Source: JAAZKI01 sp012799905 (GTDB lineage Bacteria; Verrucomicrobiota; Lentisphaeria; Oligosphaerales; Oligosphaeraceae). From it: DNA of 64,000 bases. This document shows positions 63,539 through 64,000 of this stretch, piece after piece. The translations under genes were made by a program, and so were the position numbers. The DNA is taken from contig JBMNFR010000001.1 of the NCBI GenBank assembly GCA_050949415.1, forward strand, positions 62,001 to 126,000. Direction: 5' to 3'. Below the pieces are notes generated by a model, which ran no database searches, was not told the DNA's origin, and was given only the letters and a program-made list of their open reading frames with translations. Within the stretch, counting starts at the first letter, position 1. The number at the start of each line of letters is the position of its first letter.

Positions 63539-64000
63539 GGCACCCCGGGTGCCCCAAATGCGCCTTTAGTGCGGCGAAAGCCTGAAGTCACCATTCTGGG
63601 TGTCCTCTATGGAAGCTCATTTTGTTCTGGTAGAGGCACCCGGAGTGCCTTTGGGATTGTTTTCAGCATAGAGGCGGAGCCAAGGCATGCCCCAGGTACG
63701 AAAAGGGCACCCAGGGTGGTCTTTTGAGTGGCTTTGGCGTGGTGAATGCTTAGAGATACCACCCCAGGTGGTCTCTTGATTCCCTTCGTTTCGGGGAGGA
63801 GGCAAAGTACTTGCTCAGGTACGGGAATGGCACCCCGGGTGGTCTCTTGACCCCCTCTGGCGTGGTGAAAGTTTAGAGATACCACCCCAGGTGGTCTCTT
63901 AAGTGCTTCAATTCGGAGAAAGAGGCAGGACAGTATCTCAGGTACGGGAATGGCACCCTGGGTGGTCTATCAAGTGCTTCTGACTCGGGGAGGAGGCAAA
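63539..64000. repeat. Array F: palindromes with 123-bp higher-order unit, cut by the window end
   Basis: Cores at 63541, 63708, 63831 and 63954 with intermediate copies at about 63758 and 63881; units start at 63708, 63831 and 63954, exactly 123 bp apart. GGTACG precedes the cores (for example GGTACGGGAATGGCACC at 63819). The array runs off the right edge. The stretch 63290-63538 shows no gene. Confidence 0.92.

Overview
The window looks like a chromosome segment of a Gram-negative, probably anaerobic, carbohydrate-degrading bacterium. The best guess is the PVC group (Lentisphaerota/Kiritimatiellota-like). The guess rests on gene content: two glycyl-radical enzymes (anaerobic), an ADP-heptose-type GT9 glycosyltransferase (LPS), a type III glutamine synthetase, and many large secreted glycosidase-like proteins (LamG, DUF1080, beta-helix, GH42, GH78, GH116). 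The taxon is not proven. I saw no rRNA, tRNA, transposase, integrase, phage gene or CRISPR array.

Layout. 0-3 kb: a glycyl-radical enzyme behind a PHP phosphatase (minus). 3-5.8 kb: a repeat array, then an HtrA protease with a strong terminator. 5.8-12 kb: tmk-holB (minus), a zinc-type dehydrogenase (plus), MFS transporter-QueG-like (minus) and a Gfo/Idh/MocA oxidoreductase (minus). 12.2-18.6 kb (plus): phosphohexomutase, GH78 rhamnosidase, a stand-alone YqfO/NIF3-like domain and glutamine synthetase III, probably one operon. 18.8 kb: an EEP-family hydrolase (minus). 19.8-29.3 kb (plus): a seven-gene run of DUF1080 protein, beta-helix protein, a second glycyl-radical enzyme, three membrane proteins and a class II aldolase. 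29.3-36.5 kb (minus): SNF2 helicase, GH116, GT9. 36.8-42.3 kb (minus): serine hydrolase and a 1.5-kb-residue-scale LamG glycosidase-like protein. 43.7-47.7 kb (plus): GH42-like, UPF0016, proC. 49-60.3 kb (minus): a seven-gene run of corrinoid/iron ABC importer (three genes), giant duplicated glycosidase-like protein, MtaB, ADP-ribosylglycohydrolase, U32 family protein. 60.5-64 kb: two repeat arrays around an orphan gene of different base composition.

The most unusual feature is non-coding. A short palindrome, CACC-YNG-GGTG, often flanked by GTACG/CGTAC, is present over a hundred times. It forms tight arrays (19, 21 and 22 bp units), looser arrays with about 33, 50 and 52 bp spacing arranged in 152 and 367 bp higher-order units, a 123-bp array at the right edge, isolated intergenic copies and even in-frame copies inside the U32 gene. 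Some arrays are followed in a fixed order by a 9-bp GTCGGAC-type repeat and by ATTCA-rich repeats. Arrays lack stops in several frames, so they generate long false Gly/Trp- or Pro/His-rich reading frames.

Among proteins, the points most worth a second look are: the YqfO domain translationally coupled to glutamine synthetase; a glycyl-radical enzyme with Gln where the active-site Glu is expected (GCNQ); the giant 1258-residue protein with internally duplicated modules in swapped order; and the three-protein membrane cassette in the second glycyl-radical operon.
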